Origin: Turbatrix aceti
Lineage: Eukaryota; Nematoda; Chromadorea; Rhabditida; Panagrolaimidae
DNA: 64,000 nt
Assembly (NCBI GenBank): GCA_963969345.1
Contig: OZ017769.1
Span: 3,968,816 to 4,032,815, forward strand
Reading direction: 5' to 3'
The number at the start of each line of letters is the position of its first letter. Within the stretch, counting starts at the first letter, position 1. This document shows positions 45,516 through 58,599 of this stretch, one piece after another. A program made the translations under genes and the position numbers. The notes under the pieces are model-generated. The model made no database searches, was not told the DNA's origin, and saw nothing but the letters and a program-made list of their open reading frames with translations.

Positions 45516-48108
45516 ATGCACAAAAAGCAGACGGCTCAGCAACCGGCTACAACAAAATCACGTGGTCGTGGCGGTCAACAGGCCGCTTCAAAGATCAGTA
45601 GCCGTTGTCTCGCAACCCAGTTTGACATCACAATCAAACCGAAATCAATTGTGTATTGCTACGGTGTGCGGATCTTTCTGAAGCACCCCGGTCTCCGGCA
45701 GCCATATGATGTCACCGAAAAGTAAGATTTGACAATTGCAAAACAAAAATTGCGTTCTTAACAAAATTCAGAAAAAATACGGAGTACAATCAGTTTACCC
45801 GTGCATGTGTTTCGCTGCTGGAAATCAAATCAGAGTACGTATACGATGGCTACCGCTGTCTGTACACAACTCGCGAAATCGAACCGACGCTGGTGCATCT
45901 TGCTGTGGCACAATTTCCCCCGGAAATTGTTAAGATTTTGGATCCTGCCGCAGAAATAAGACTCGAAGTCAGCGTCCTGGAATCCGGAAACCGGGTGGAC
46001 ATAAGCGACCTGTCCATGTACAATACCACGACCCCTCTTCTTGTGGAAGATCGAAGCATTCGGACGACGATTGAGCAGTTGATCAACCATACACTGGCTT
46101 CCAACGACCAGCTGATTGTTTTGAGAAACGGTGCATGTTTTCGCAACGAAGGCACGCAAGTCGATTGCTGTTACACGCAACATCGCGGCCACACCAAAGG
46201 CGTCCACATCGTCGAAGATAAGAAAACAAATGGAGTGAAAGCGATCCTTGCAATGGATGCGCGGAAAAAAATGTTTTTCCCTGCTCTGACGATGGACGAG
46301 ATCTACCGTCGTTGTCGGGATGCCAAAATGACCGACGCCGATTTCTGCCGTGCCTACCATGACGTACGCGTCCGGCTTCTACATCAGCCCTCCCGCGTTT
46401 ATTCTTTTGACAAACTGACCGAGTCTTCTGTTAAGGACATCGGGTAAGCGCTTTTGGGTGAAATCGAAAAGAAATTATACAAATGCTTTTTATTTCCAGC
46501 CTCGAAGATGGGACATCGCTTGCTGATTTCTATCGCGAAAAGAAGGATGTTACGCTCCGCCATCTCGACTTACCGGCGGCTAGTATGCTGCGAGTCAAAG
46601 GGGATTTTCCTCTTGAATTGCTTCTCGTGCTCCCAAACCAGGTGGTTCCCGCCAACTGCTTCAACGATAATGTTTCAAAGATCCAAAAGCAGCTTATGAA
46701 TGCCACTGAACGCTACCAGAATATCATGGAAAGCGTTGCACTGCTCAATAATCCGACGCTGGCGAGTTTAGGGATCACTATCAGCACCAAGCTCACGGAC
46801 GTGGAATCGACGCGTGTTACAGCCGTCAAACCCGCTATTCAAGACGGCAACAATGCGGCCCAATTCAATGCCAGAAACGCCGGTTTTGCACTTACTCGGC
46901 TAGTACATCCTGTTTCTCTGACCAACTGGAAAATACTCACCAGTGGACGCGACGAACATGCTCGAGAACTGCGTGGAGCTCTTCAAGCAAAGGGTAGGAG
47001 TCTCGGCATGCAGGTATCCGATGCTCAGATCGAAAGATATCATCCACGGAATGGTTACCAACAGATTCTTGCTGTTATGCAAAAGTTTGCCACTGATCGA
47101 GTGCAACTCGTTCTGCGCATCGGCTTCCTGGATGATGGATTCCACAACACACTGAAGCTGGCTGAGTTCATGACTGGTGTCGTAACTCAGGACATCTGCA
47201 AAGCAACTAAAGCAATTAATGATGCTAAGCTTCAAGAAAACATCGTTCTGAAGCTGAATTTGAAGATCGGCGGCCAGAATGCCGTTGTCTCTATGAACCC
47301 CGCGAACGCACTGAATGTACTGAAAAACGACGTCTTCGTCATCGGCTACGACGTTTGTCACGCCACCGGCGAGCGCTTTAAAGAAAGTGAAAAAAAGAAG
47401 CCGTCGTTTGTCGGCATTTCCGGCAACTACGGTCGTCATCCAGTAACATTTTCTGGAACTTTTTTCGCTCAGTCCGCGGCTCGCAAAGAAGCGGTCGACC
47501 CTGACAAGCTGGAGGATCACGTATTTTTGATGCTCAACTCCATGAAAAACAACGGTCGTTCTCCTCCTTCGAAAATCGTCATTCTGCGTGATGGCGTGAG
47601 CGAAGGCCAATACAAAATGGTTGTCGAGCAGGAAATCCCAGCGATTGAGGCTGCATTCAAAAAGCTCTGCCCCAACCGCACAGTTTCGATCGTTTGCTTC
47701 ATCGTCACCAAAGACGTCAATGTTCGCCACTTTATGTTGGATGCAAGCAACAACCCTTCAAACCTACCCCCTGGAACATTCATCTTCGATGGAGTCCGCA
47801 AGGATTGCAAACAGTTCTTCACAGCGACACACAACTCCACCATCGGCGTCACCCGCACTGCGCTTGTTACGATCATCCGAGACGATCTCAACGTAAATAA
47901 GCTCCACATTATGGACTTTTTCCAGGCTATGGCCTACGATTTCCAGATCGTAGAGGCGCCGACTTCTCTTCCGGCGCCGATCATGCAGGCCGACGCTTTA
48001 GCCGAACGCGGTTTTGAACTTTACTGTGAGGCAGAAAAATGCGGCGTTCTTCGTGAGTTCCTGGAGAAGTTGGACAATTCATCTCTACCGGTAACTCGTA
48101 TGTTGTAA
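45516..48108 (+). CDS. Argonaute-family protein 2 (PAZ-PIWI), tandem paralogue
   Basis: Three exons, 45516-45721, 45772-46443 and 46500-48108, join in phase to give 828 residues. The intron positions are the same as in the upstream copy. The N-terminus is shorter (TTKSRGRGGQQ) and begins MHKKQTAQQPAT. PIWI keeps GYDVCHATG and LRDGVSEGQ, and like copy 1 has GVTRTALVTI in place of the His-containing motif. The proteins differ most in the MID-equivalent segment (SGRDEHARELRGALQAKG against SGRDDRLAQDLGDALQAKA) and are nearly identical near the C-terminus. It should bind small RNAs; slicer activity is doubtful. AATAAA at 48153-48158 is a close polyadenylation signal. Confidence 0.92.
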
Positions 48109-48158
48109 ATGCTCTTCAAGGTGGTTTAGAACTGTTTTGTCGTATGACAACGAATAAA

Positions 48159-48906
48159 TGTGACGACGAAGGAATCTTCGGTGTTTGTAATCGCATGCAT
48201 GTAATTGGTACACTTTTTCATTTTTTCGCCTCGCATTTTTGAAAACGCGCATTTTGTAGAAAAGTGCGCACGCGCTGCGTTCTCAAAGCGCGTATAGCGG
48301 TTACGATTTTTACGATAATCTTTTGTTCTCTAGACTCTCTAACTTTCGTTGAAAATTAAGAACGACGGCGTTATTTGCGATTTGTGGCAATCATTTTTCT
48401 TCTTCATACCGGATTTTCCCCAACGTCGGTTTTGTTAACAGTGATGCCCTAACTTGCCTTTTGGAGAAAATGTCAAACAATTTTATGTAAAAACGACAGT
48501 GCCTTTAAACGCTAAACAGGGTTTGTTAACAGTGATGGAACTTTTTACCGACTTCGATTGGTCAATGCTAGCTTGATCATTTCGTTAGTCAAATTTTTGG
48601 AAAAAAGCTCGGGGGGACGCCCCCGGGTGAATTGAACTGTGATTGAATAAATTCTTACCAATTTCCTGTTTTGGAAACATTAATGGTGAAATCTTCGGTG
48701 ATTCTCCGAAAATTTCCCGCAGACAGACTTTAAAAAAAACCCTCGTTATACCATGTTTGTCACGGTTTTATTTCCCGTTTTCATATTTGTCGCTGGAAAC
48801 AAACCAAACACTGGCGGTAAATCGCGTTAGCGCCTCAATGATGATGATGATGTGGGTGATGACAATGATAAAATAACAACAACGCGGAAAGCACGATCTT
48901 CAGATA
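48159..48906. other. Intergenic region between Argonaute 2 and myosin IX 3' ends
   Basis: No gene is seen. Read on the minus strand, AATAAA at 48772-48767 is a plausible polyadenylation signal for the myosin gene, about 135 nt past its stop codon. Confidence 0.45.
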
Positions 48907-51900
48907 TCAGACATCGTCGACTTTGTCGTCGAAGGTCAGCTTGACGAGTGTCGTACCGGAGGTGTCGGGTGGCTCGTCTTCTTCGCAGGCCTTGGGGGCA
49001 GGGCTGTGTTCGTTCTCGCTGCTGGTGAGGTCTTCGGAAGACGCTACGGGCGCCAGAGGAGGTAGCTCTTGGATGAGTTTCTCCCTGAAGACAAAAAAAT
49101 ATATGCAAAGTGCAAAAAAAAGAAACGATAAACAAACTTTTCTTTGTCCAGGAAATCGAGTTGCTCGACGAAGAGTTGTCTAGCGGTTTCGATGCGGGAC
49201 GAGCTCGGACTCGGCGACCTCGGCGGCATGGGCGTGGCTTCGTTGAGCGTGTTCGTCGACGACGTCATCGACGTGCCAGGTGGAGGTGCGGTGTCGTCGG
49301 AGGTGCCTGAGGTGCGCCGGGCGGCGTCGATCTTGCGCAGGTTCTCGGTGACTTTCTCGCTCGCGTGCTCGATTTCTACGATCTGAGACAGCGTTTCGCG
49401 GTATTGTCGGAGTTTTTCCTCGACAAGAGCTTGCACACAGACGACCTGCTTCTGAACGTCCTGCAGTTGTTCCTGGGCGTGAACGACGATGTTGCGTCTC
49501 AAAATGCACGGCCCAAAAATGACGGCCAGGTTGAGGGGAGACATTTTGTTGACGCTGTCTTGGTGGGCGACCCGCGCGAGATGGTACATGAGGCGGTCGA
49601 GTACTGCTTTGTTGTTCTTCGGCAGCATGTCCACCATCGAGCTCAGGCATCGGATTCTCTCGCCAGGGTCTGTGACTTCTGAAATCGACAAATCTTAATT
49701 TATCAACAACTGTGCAAAAAAATCTTACCCGATACATTGAGAAAGTTTTCATAGAGCTCGAAGGGAATAAGCGGCTCTGGCATCTCCCGAAAAAAGGCTT
49801 TGACCAGCGTGGCAAGCACGTGGATAGGAACTTCCTCAAAGTCAATGTCGTCGGTCTCAGAATCCTCAATAATCCGCCGGATGTTCCTGATAGCCGCCAT
49901 CGCGCCACTTTTACGGTAAATGCCTTCGACGAAAAGCGCCCTCAACTCCATCGACATGAGCAGCTTGTTCAGGATGATAGGCACCGGGTTGTCGTCGTTG
50001 ACCAGGGCCCCCAAATCAGCACCGAAGAATTTGTGAATGTCCTCGGTGTTCTGCGAAGCCTTCGAGCACGTGTAGTTGACTTTTGAGTGACACTTTTTGT
50101 GGCACGATAACCGACAATTCATGCAGATGAAGATCTTCTCCGCGTGCCACATGAACTGGTTGCAGATCTCGCAGTAGGTGGGCACGTGCACAAAGTCTAG
50201 CTTGAAACGATGACCGTTGTGGATGGTGACATCTGACTTTCTACGCTTTTTCTTGACGCTTTTGTGGATGGTAGACTTTCTGCCCGAAGCCTTTCGCTTG
50301 GTCTGCTGCTGGATAAACTCGTTCAGGAAGCCTCGGAATGCGTTAACGCCAAGAATAGTTGGAAAAGTGATGTTCTCCTTTGCAGAAACCTTGTTCAACG
50401 AGCCTTCAAAGGTCGTGATGAGATCCCGGTACTTGACATTGGTCCTGTCATCGGTGAGGATGGCTTCATAGCCGATGAGCTCCATGTGGAACTCCCTCAG
50501 CGATTTCTTGAACAGCACGTCAGCGCATGTTTCGCGCTTCTTTTTCTCGGATTCCAGACTGCATTGCTTCTTGAAAATAAAGATCGAGAATTCTCGAAGG
50601 TCTTCCGTGCTCTCGATGACCTGTGCTGTGGGATCTGTCTGCTGCTTGGTCTTTGTCAGGCTGAAGGAGCCGGAGGGGCTGGGACTGCCTCCGCCTCCGC
50701 CTCCGGAGCAGGGGACGGCAAGTGACTGTCGGGGCGTCTTCATAAATTCCCACGGTCGGCGAGTGAGCTCGGTAGGAGAGGGGGGAACGCAGGGGATCTT
50801 GGTCGCGTAGTGGCAGCACTCCTTGTGGAACGTCAACTTGCAGTCTGAAAAAAAACAAACAATTTTCTAAGCTACAACAAAAATTAAAAAAACTCACGAG
50901 AACACTTGTATCCCTGAACAAAGATTCCGGAGACAACCTTGCCACACAGAGCGCAGGGTTCGGTCTTGTGGAGCCTGCTCATCTTGATGCTATGCACCTC
51001 GAAGCCCGTCGAACTGCAGGGCGCGTTCAAATGCTCGTCGACACTCGTCTTCTTCCTCGTCGGAGACCCAACGTCTGCGTCTTCCTCGTCGCTCAGAAGT
51101 CCTTCTGGACGTGTTTTCTTTAGAAGCGCTTTAAGATGCCTTCTGATGCCGATACTTGGTTTGCTGATGCTCTTCTTCGACGTGTCTTCCTTGACAAATT
51201 GAATCTGGTCGGATTCCGTTGACGCAGCTCTCCGAAGCATCTTCATCCTCGCGGCCGATGATGTGGCCGTCGTAGCGAGTGACTGCCTACGATGAAAGTC
51301 TGGACTAGCAATAAGCTTGAGCCGGGTGTCTTCAAGGATGAAAGTTGCGTCGAGGTCGATATCGCCAGCCGGGCCAAACCCGTCGTTGCCTTCGTTTTCG
51401 TTTTCGTCGACATCGCTGGTGGTTGGGAGCTCCGTAGGCTCATCATCATCGTCGTCCTCGTCATCATCGTCTTCTGCCTCATGATCGGCGTCTTCATCTT
51501 CGCTGGCGTACTCGGACTGTCCTTCGGCTTCTTCCTCGTCACCATCGCCCGGAGGCAGGGCAAGTACGGTTTGGATATCTATGCTCTGATGGAAGCAGGG
51601 CAAATTGTTAGCTTCCAGAAGTTCCCGGAATCGTCTCCTCGACGCTGAACCCCTGACCACGGCCTGAAGTCCGATAACCGCGTTCAGAATCTTTTTGTAG
51701 TCTCTCTGAGCGAGGAATCGTCGCCAGTTGGACTGGATGCACAGGGCTGCGTCGAGTCTTCTCCTCAGCGCAGTCCTTGACATGGATCCTCTGGCCAGCG
51801 CTTGGAACTTGATGATGCCAGCTCGGAGTTTTAGGTACTTTTTTCTCGCTAGGATCGCCTTGAACCAGTGCTGGAGCGTGTAAATGTGATGCATGATGGT

Positions 51901-54900
51901 GCGATGGAGATGGTCGTCGAGTAGTAACTTCTCGGCATCCCGCAAAAATATCTTTGTCACACCGTACTGCACATTGTTGTGGTCGATTAAGGAGTGGGTG
52001 TACATGAAACGCATGATATCGTCCTTCGTGCTGTTGAGCCCGTTCGGCAGTAGAAGATGATACTGGTGCACAAAGGCTTTGTACTCGATGCGGACACTGT
52101 ACCCTGCCCTTCTGATTCGAACTGTCTCAAGCATACCCGTGTACCGCAGCTGGCGGAGTATAATATTGTCATCAAACTTGTTCGGCACTTTTTCAGTGTT
52201 CGATTTGATGCACCGGATGAAATAGGGTGTCGCCTGGGAAAGCGTCTTCATGAGTCGCGAGAGAGAATACTCAAACTGGCGAGAGACGCTCATAGGCTTG
52301 TTCGCGTAAGGACGACGGCCGACCATTTCCTTTACTGCCTGCAACGATCGCAGCGCGGATGCTCGATCTGTTTTCTGCTTCGAAGGCTGATGCTTTTTGG
52401 CTCTCGCCACGATGGTCGTAAAAGCAGATGTGTCGCAGAAGTCCGGTAGCATGGATGCTGTGAGTTCGCCTCGCAGAAAGGCAGACAGGTGAGAGTCGCT
52501 CGCCTGACGATGCCCCAGGCCGAGGGGTCGTTGAGGAGTCGGCACTGTGAGGTGAAGGTTGTCGACTGATTCTGCTCGTCGGAGACTACGGCTTTTGGCG
52601 CCTGCCTTGAAGGCAAACAGTGCCCGGAACGCTACCCGGACCAGCGACCACCGGAAGAAGGCCACCGGGTCGTCAGCCACGATTTCGCGCACAAATGCCG
52701 ATTTGGACGATTTCAAAACAACCATGACGTCATGGCGCATAAGGTCCTTGTTTTTCTCCCGGAAACCCGTAACCTGGTATTTCACCTTTCCAGCGTAGTG
52801 AGCAACGATGAATGCATCCTCGCGTTTGTGGGGCGTTTCGTAGTACTCATTGGCCTTGAGAAACGTATTGAGTTTGTCAAGCATCGACTGATCCGTGCCG
52901 TTGTTGATATTGCTTTCCTCGTCGATGAGACGCAGGAGGCCGTACGGCTTCTGACGGAACAGGTGAAGACAGGCGGTGTTGTCCGTGTATTCAATATTAG
53001 TCCAAACAATATTCTCCCGTTTGTATTCCTCCTGCTCAAATTGGAAAATGTGCTGATTGAAATAAGCCTGGAGATGCTCATTAGCGTAGTTAATGCACAG
53101 TTGTTCAAAAGAGTTCCATTCAGCGCCGACGTCCTCGAATCCAAAAATGTCAAGAATCCCGATGTAGTAACCCTTCTTGCGCGATGTGTCCCGCTTGATG
53201 AGCGCCTGATTCATTCGGAGAACGATCCAGTGGAACAACGCGTTGTAGAGACACTTGGCCATGGCATCCCGAGTGTTGATCGCTTCCGAAACGTTGTACC
53301 GGGAAATGACGGTGTCATTTCGCAGAACAGTCCTCCGCATGGTCAGTGCCTGGTGCAGTTGCTGTGCTTTGATGCTCAACAGCTCGGCGACGATGTCGGT
53401 TAGCTCTTCGTTTCCGATGTACGCGTTCTCGTCCGAGTGGTAGCCGGGTCGCTTGATGAACACAAAGTTTCCCAGTAGAAGAACGGCGGACAACATCCGG
53501 AAAATCACGTCTTGCGACGACCGCGTGAAGCCCACGGCCTCCATCGAGTGTTTGAGCCGGTCGTATTCGTATCTAAAAAACACCCGGTAACTTAAAAAAT
53601 CATTAAAAAACCGGTTTACCTCTCATTGATGCCCTCGCATGCAAAAAAGCTGTTCTGATTAAGGTAGTAGTAATCATCCGGCTGAAGCAAAAAGTGCCGT
53701 TGTCGCTCATCTTCGCTCGCGCCTTCCAAAAGATAATAGAAGACGTGGTAGTTCCTCTCGCCGACCGCCTGCGAGATAATTCTTGACTTCTCAAGAAGGT
53801 AAATCTCGACATTCGCGCCGGAGACCATGCCGTTCTCGCGGTAGTTCACCTTGATGAACTTGCCAAATCGGCTGCTGTTATTATTCTGCACGGTGACCGC
53901 ATTGCCAAAGGCTTCAAGAACAGGGCCGGCAGAAAGCAGGGTCTGTTCCACGCTGCTTCCATCGCTGCCCTTCTGGCTGAGCGTGGTCAGGTGATGGAGG
54001 AGGAAATTCGTCGACTCTGTCTTGCCGGAGCCTGATTCGCCGCTGATTACGACGCACTGGCTCTCCCGGCTGCGCAGCATGCTAAATACAAAGAGTCTCA
54101 ATGTCAGGGGAATATAAAAAATAAATCCTGCACCTGCGCGAGATCTATTGTTTTTGCACAGTTCTATTTCTGGGATTTTTTGACACATTCTTTCAGTTAT
54201 TATTTTTTGTGCTGCGTAATATTTACTTGATATTTATTTGACAAAAGTGTCTTTGATCTTTCAATTTTTATGACCCAGCAGCAGGAACGGCAAGTTCAGG
54301 GACAGAAAACACAATTCGTGGTATAGCCCAGACCATTGCGCACCTGGTACAACTAGATACTTGAGAAAAACCCTTGTAACTATTTAACTTCACACGTGTA
54401 AATCCAGGAAACGTCATTTCCTGGGCGGTAGCGGGAAGTGACTTATCAGAGGCACTTATCTTACATAAACACTTGAAAAAAAATTTTACTAAAAAATATT
54501 TCACTTTTCTGGCGCCAAAAAAATTGAAGCAAAAAATTCGCGCCAAAAATTCTCCGCACATTGCGCGCAATGTTCCGAAAAAACAAAAACTTACTTATGA
54601 TAAGTGATATCCGCAATGGCAAAAATATGTGGCGGAAGCGCACCGAGTCTCCTGCTTTGCGAGTACAGCCTGGCATATTTGGGATTGTAGATGGGAAAAA
54701 AGTTGAAGGGATTGACGGCGACGAGGATGGGCCCGATGTACGTGTAGATGTGACCGCTGTTGAAGCGATCCCGAAGGTTGTCGAGAAGCGTCTGTTCCGT
54801 GAGTTCGGGAAGCATGCAGAGATCTGCATACTCGCGATCCTGGGGCTGGGTTAGAAACTTGGCAAGAAAAGAATCGATTGTCGAAGAGGATTCTGTGCTG

Positions 54901-55430
54901 ACGAAATTGATGTTGCTGCCTTCGGGTCGGGAGCCTTTGCGCCGGAGCACGAATCTCGTCCTCGGCAGGGTAACCGCGTCGTCGCCAGCGAACGGCGGTC
55001 GGACCCAGAGCACCTGAAGCGCTGCCGGGTACTCGTGCTTGTCGAGACGACGCTCTTTGAACGTTCGGCCATCGAGCGTGCCAAGCGTTTCGAAGACTTC
55101 GAAGTCGTTGATCGTACAGTCCGCAAATTCTGAAAACCAAACGGTCAAAAAATATTGTGCCCTCTAATTTTTCTTGCCTTCTCGCTGCGAAATAATTTTC
55201 TCGATAAGTTCCTCCGTAGTCGCCCGTTTCTGAAAATCAACGGTTATCTTGCTGTCGCCGTCTGGAGGGTTGAAAGTATAGAGGTAGACGTTGACGGACA
55301 TGGTATGACCGTCTTCGTGGATAGTCGTCGCAGAAGGCGACGGAGAGATATCGAAGGGGTCGCGGGGCACCGGAGTGACCGCGGCCGAAGCCGCTGCCGC
55401 CGCTGCTACCGAGATGGAATCCAGACTCAT
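48907..55430 (-). CDS. hum-7: Unconventional myosin IX with C1 and RhoGAP tail
   Basis: Seven exons (55430-55178, 55129-54595, 54081-53620, 53572-50898, 50844-49729, 49678-49138, 49084-48907) join in phase to give 1,919 residues. An N-terminal Ras-association-like domain (about 40-84) precedes the motor: GESGSGKT at 277-284, [10 protein letters not shown] near 329-338, and DIFGFED later. Basic IQ repeats, an acidic low-complexity stretch, two C1-type Cys/His modules (CALCGK...[34 protein letters not shown]) and a RhoGAP domain with the arginine finger in GIYRKSG follow. This order is specific to class IX myosins, actin motors that inactivate Rho. The first intron (55177-55130) starts with GC, the only donor that fits the phases. 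The tail after RhoGAP is Ser/Pro-rich and ends KVDDV. Confidence 0.95.
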
Positions 55431-56578
55431 CAATTTACACGTCGTCGTCGTGATTCGGCGGCAAAGGCGTGAACATGACCTCGGCGTGGGTGGTCACGCT
55501 GGAGCATGTGGTTTGGAATCGCTAAAAATTTAAAAAAAGTGATAATTGGCTGAAAGGAAGAAATCAATCGGCACGCGCAAATCAAGTGAGAAAAAAAAAG
55601 TGAATGGCTGGCAGCAGTGGCAGCGATGAGTTAGCTAGAGGTGATCACTTCGATGCACGCACCACAACAGCCTTTATTTTTTTTTGAGCTCGCAATCGAT
55701 TGATTACCCGAGGGAAGGAAGGGGAGGGGAAGAGGCTTGCTTGAGACAAATCCCATCTCGACATCACATCGACGACGCGAGCACAAGCACACGAGAGCCA
55801 AGAGCAGAAAGCCGAAAGCCGCGAGTCGCGAGGTGTTAGCCACGACACGCTCAGGCCCGAGGCCATCAGAGATCAGTTTTTTTTCCTCCTGCAACAACAA
55901 CCTGCGTGCAACATGCGGGTGCGGGGTTCAAAATTTGGGGTCTTCAACAATTTCGAAGCCGGAAAAACAATTCACAAATTAATTTTTAAATATTATAAAA
56001 AAAATTAATTAGAGCAAATAAAACAAAAAAAACACCACAACAATCACCCGAAAAAAAAAACACAACAAGCCCTCCAGGATCGGCGGATGCGGATGGATGC
56101 ACTCGATTCGAATCCATCCATCCGCCGGCTGCTTGCTGCCTGATCGGCCGGTCGGCGGCTCATTTCTCCTTCCTCCGTCGAGACAGAGACCGGCGACCGA
56201 GACTCGAGGGGCGAGTGAGGTGTGATTGAGCAAACAGGCACTAGCACAAAAAATTGAGAGGCCACGAGACGGGACGTGAGATTAAAAAAAAAAGAAAGAC
56301 AACGCAGTGCTGCGGACTAACTGAGCTGCTGAGAGCCCTGCGAGAGATCTCCCCTCCCGGGCGTCTTCGAGCCAGGCGGCGGCGACGGCGGCGGCGGCGG
56401 CGGCGCAGGCGCAGAGGAGGCGATCAACCACAATTGCCGGTTTTTTTTTCACTCCTGATTGGTGGCAGTCAATCGGAGGGGAAATAAAAGATTGAGGTAC
56501 GTTTTTTGAGCCAAATGAGCCCCAACAAGTGTGTTTTTTTTCAGGCAGAAGACGATTTGTGGTGACAGATTTTGACGT
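55431..56578. other. Myosin IX upstream region and low-complexity sequence
   Basis: No gene is recognised. The part next to 55430 should be the myosin promoter and 5' untranslated region. A GGC-type triplet run lies at about 56374-56415 and gives artificial Arg/Ala-rich open frames on both strands. Confidence 0.4.
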
Positions 56579-57063
56579 CACGCCCGCAAGGCTTTGCATT
56601 CCGGTTATATTTTTTGCCGCTTAAATGCCGTTTAAATGCAAATTTGCAAAATAACCGACATTATACGGTCGAATATTGCTGGCCGCTTATATCGCAAAAA
56701 ATAACCGGGTAGGATATGAAGTTAGAATAAAGTCAAAGAAAATAACCGTCTCAGTTTTGGACAGGTTGCATAAAAATTTGAAAATAACCGGGTCATTTTT
56801 TTCATTTTCAGTCGAATGTCCCCCTTTTTGGTCCAAATTTGCACGCTTATTTTACGTTTTTTATGCGGTTCATGATTTAGGGGGACGGTTAAAAAAGTCG
56901 AAAATAACCGCCGTATAACCCGGTTATTTTAAGTCGCGGAAAATAACCGGGCCGTATAACCCGGTTATTTTCGGGAAATGAAAATAGCCGAATAACCGAC
57001 CCGGTTATTCGTCATTCCGTTCCGCTTCGTTATATAACCGGAATGCAAAGCCTTGCACGCCCG
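56579..57063. mobile_element. hAT-like MITE with 24-bp terminal inverted repeats
   Basis: Element 56587-57055 (469 bp) begins CAAGGCTTTGCATTCCGG and ends with the exact inverted copy; 24 bp match perfectly at each end. It is flanked on both sides by the identical 8-mer CACGCCCG (56579-56586 and 57056-57063). An 8-bp duplication and CA-starting termini are typical of the hAT superfamily. The interior is full of ATAACCGG/CCGGTTAT motifs and has no transposase. Perfect ends and duplication indicate a fairly recent insertion. Confidence 0.85.
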
Positions 57064-57950
57064 CCACGCTTTTTGGGACGATTATTGATAGGTCACGTCG
57101 GGAGGTGAGAAATCACGTTTTTTCATCACCTCTGGGATGTTATTGGTTATCTCGGCGCGCCAAAAGTGATTTTTTTGGGGTGCTGTTTATAAAAGTGCAA
57201 AAAAATAAAATTTTGGAATAGGAAAGTTCAACTTGGATTTAAAATAATTTTTTTTTTGAAATTACGAATACAAATCTGCAAAAATGGTTTATTCGTAAAA
57301 TTTTTTTTGAAAGTTTTTTAGAAACATTTTTTAGAATCATAAAAAAAATTTGTTCTACGTGCAAAAAAACTAGTTTTTTTTTTCAAGAAAAAAAGTACAA
57401 AAAAAGAAAGTCAACAGAAAAAAAATGAAACAACCAACGTATCTAAATTCGAGTGACACAAAAAACACAAGTGAAGTTCACGTTTTATGCAGATCGGATA
57501 TCAGAAAAAAGAAACCACCGCGCAGCCAGGCAGGTCCAGAGTGTGCTAACATCAGTCGTCGGGTGCATGATCTGGCGCCCTTTGATGTCGTATCACCACT
57601 CAACAAGGGGTCCTCGACTTATGAGTGCAAAATTCAACACACTCTTGATGTATAATATTTTTTTCAGTCTGACGCACATCATTGAGATAAAAAAAAGTAT
57701 TTAGTAAAAGAAACGCAGATCAAACAGGCGTAAATCACGCAGAGATCAGGATGTGACGAAAACAAAGATGACACACCCGATCCATCCATCCCCCCACGAG
57801 GTCGGGGGCCAAAAAGAGATCCGAGTCCAACAGTAGTAGTCTCCGGGAGCGTCGGGTAAATAAATAACGGATGTGCTCACCGAGTGGCGTCGTCGGCAGA
57901 TCGATGACGTCAAAGCAGGGTCATTTCGTGTTCGGGACCCGGCTGCCTCC
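57064..57950. other. Intergenic sequence, no gene recognised
   Basis: AT-rich sequence with short open frames of no clear family. Nothing supports a gene here. Confidence 0.4.
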
Positions 57951-57952
57951 TC

Positions 57953-57986
57953 CTGCTGCTGCTGCTGCTGCTGATGCTGATGCTGC
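57953..57986. repeat. CTG triplet repeat
   Basis: An interrupted CTG/CTGATG run. On the minus strand it would read as Gln/His-rich, and GTGAGC follows as a possible donor, but an in-frame stop precedes it and no ATG is available, so I do not call an exon. Confidence 0.6.
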
Positions 57987-58257
57987 GTGTGTGCGATCAC
58001 GATGACTTGGCAGCAGCAGCAACACTAACAGCAGCAGCCGCAGCTTGCAGGAAGTCGACGATCACAGTTGCAATTTAAAAATAAATAGATCCACCCGGCA
58101 ATTACACGGCAATCATCCGCGAGGCGGAAGAGGGGGCGATTCGGGTCGGAGAGGGATTTTTTGTGGCCACAATTAATTTTTTTTATCGTAAATCTTGTAC
58201 ACAAAAATGGGCGGAAGATACCGTATTTTCCATGCGGGACCACGCACGGAAATGATT

Positions 58258-58521
58258 TTACATACCGTCCCCCGCAGGAAAAAAATTTATTTTTGAATTT
58301 TCACACACCCGCGCCAACTTGAGTCGGGGGATCGACACCCGAAGCAATAACAAAAGAGCTAGTGCAGAATCAATCTGGGACAAATCCAATTGCTGAGTTT
58401 TCTCACGCATTTCATTCAATTCACCACCCAGTGCACTCAAACGTGGGATATCCTGATATTTGTTGATATTTGTTTGTTTCATTGAGCAAATTGTGGTGTA
58501 CTCTGACCCGTCACCAACCAA
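58258..58521 (-). other. Possible exon, unrecognised helical peptide
   Basis: The minus-strand open frame encodes a plausible amphipathic helix (LSALGGELNEMREKTQQLDL, then SQIDSALALLLLLR) that is faintly like a nuclear-receptor ligand-binding helix. A GTGTCG after the last Arg could be a donor. No partner exons were found, so this is only a candidate. Confidence 0.2.
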
Positions 58522-58599
58522 GTTGCATGAATGATTGGGGATTTCACCTGCTTTTTAGCTTAACTTAGCTTAGCTTACAGGTGAAACTTGAGATGAGCC

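Noticed and set aside
56282..56599. Arg-rich and Ala-rich open frames around a GGC run
   Set aside because: Produced by a triplet repeat; no start, splice or domain evidence.
57746..58000. Poly-Gln exon on the minus strand
   Set aside because: No ATG, a stop codon just upstream in frame, and no neighbouring exons; treated as a simple repeat.
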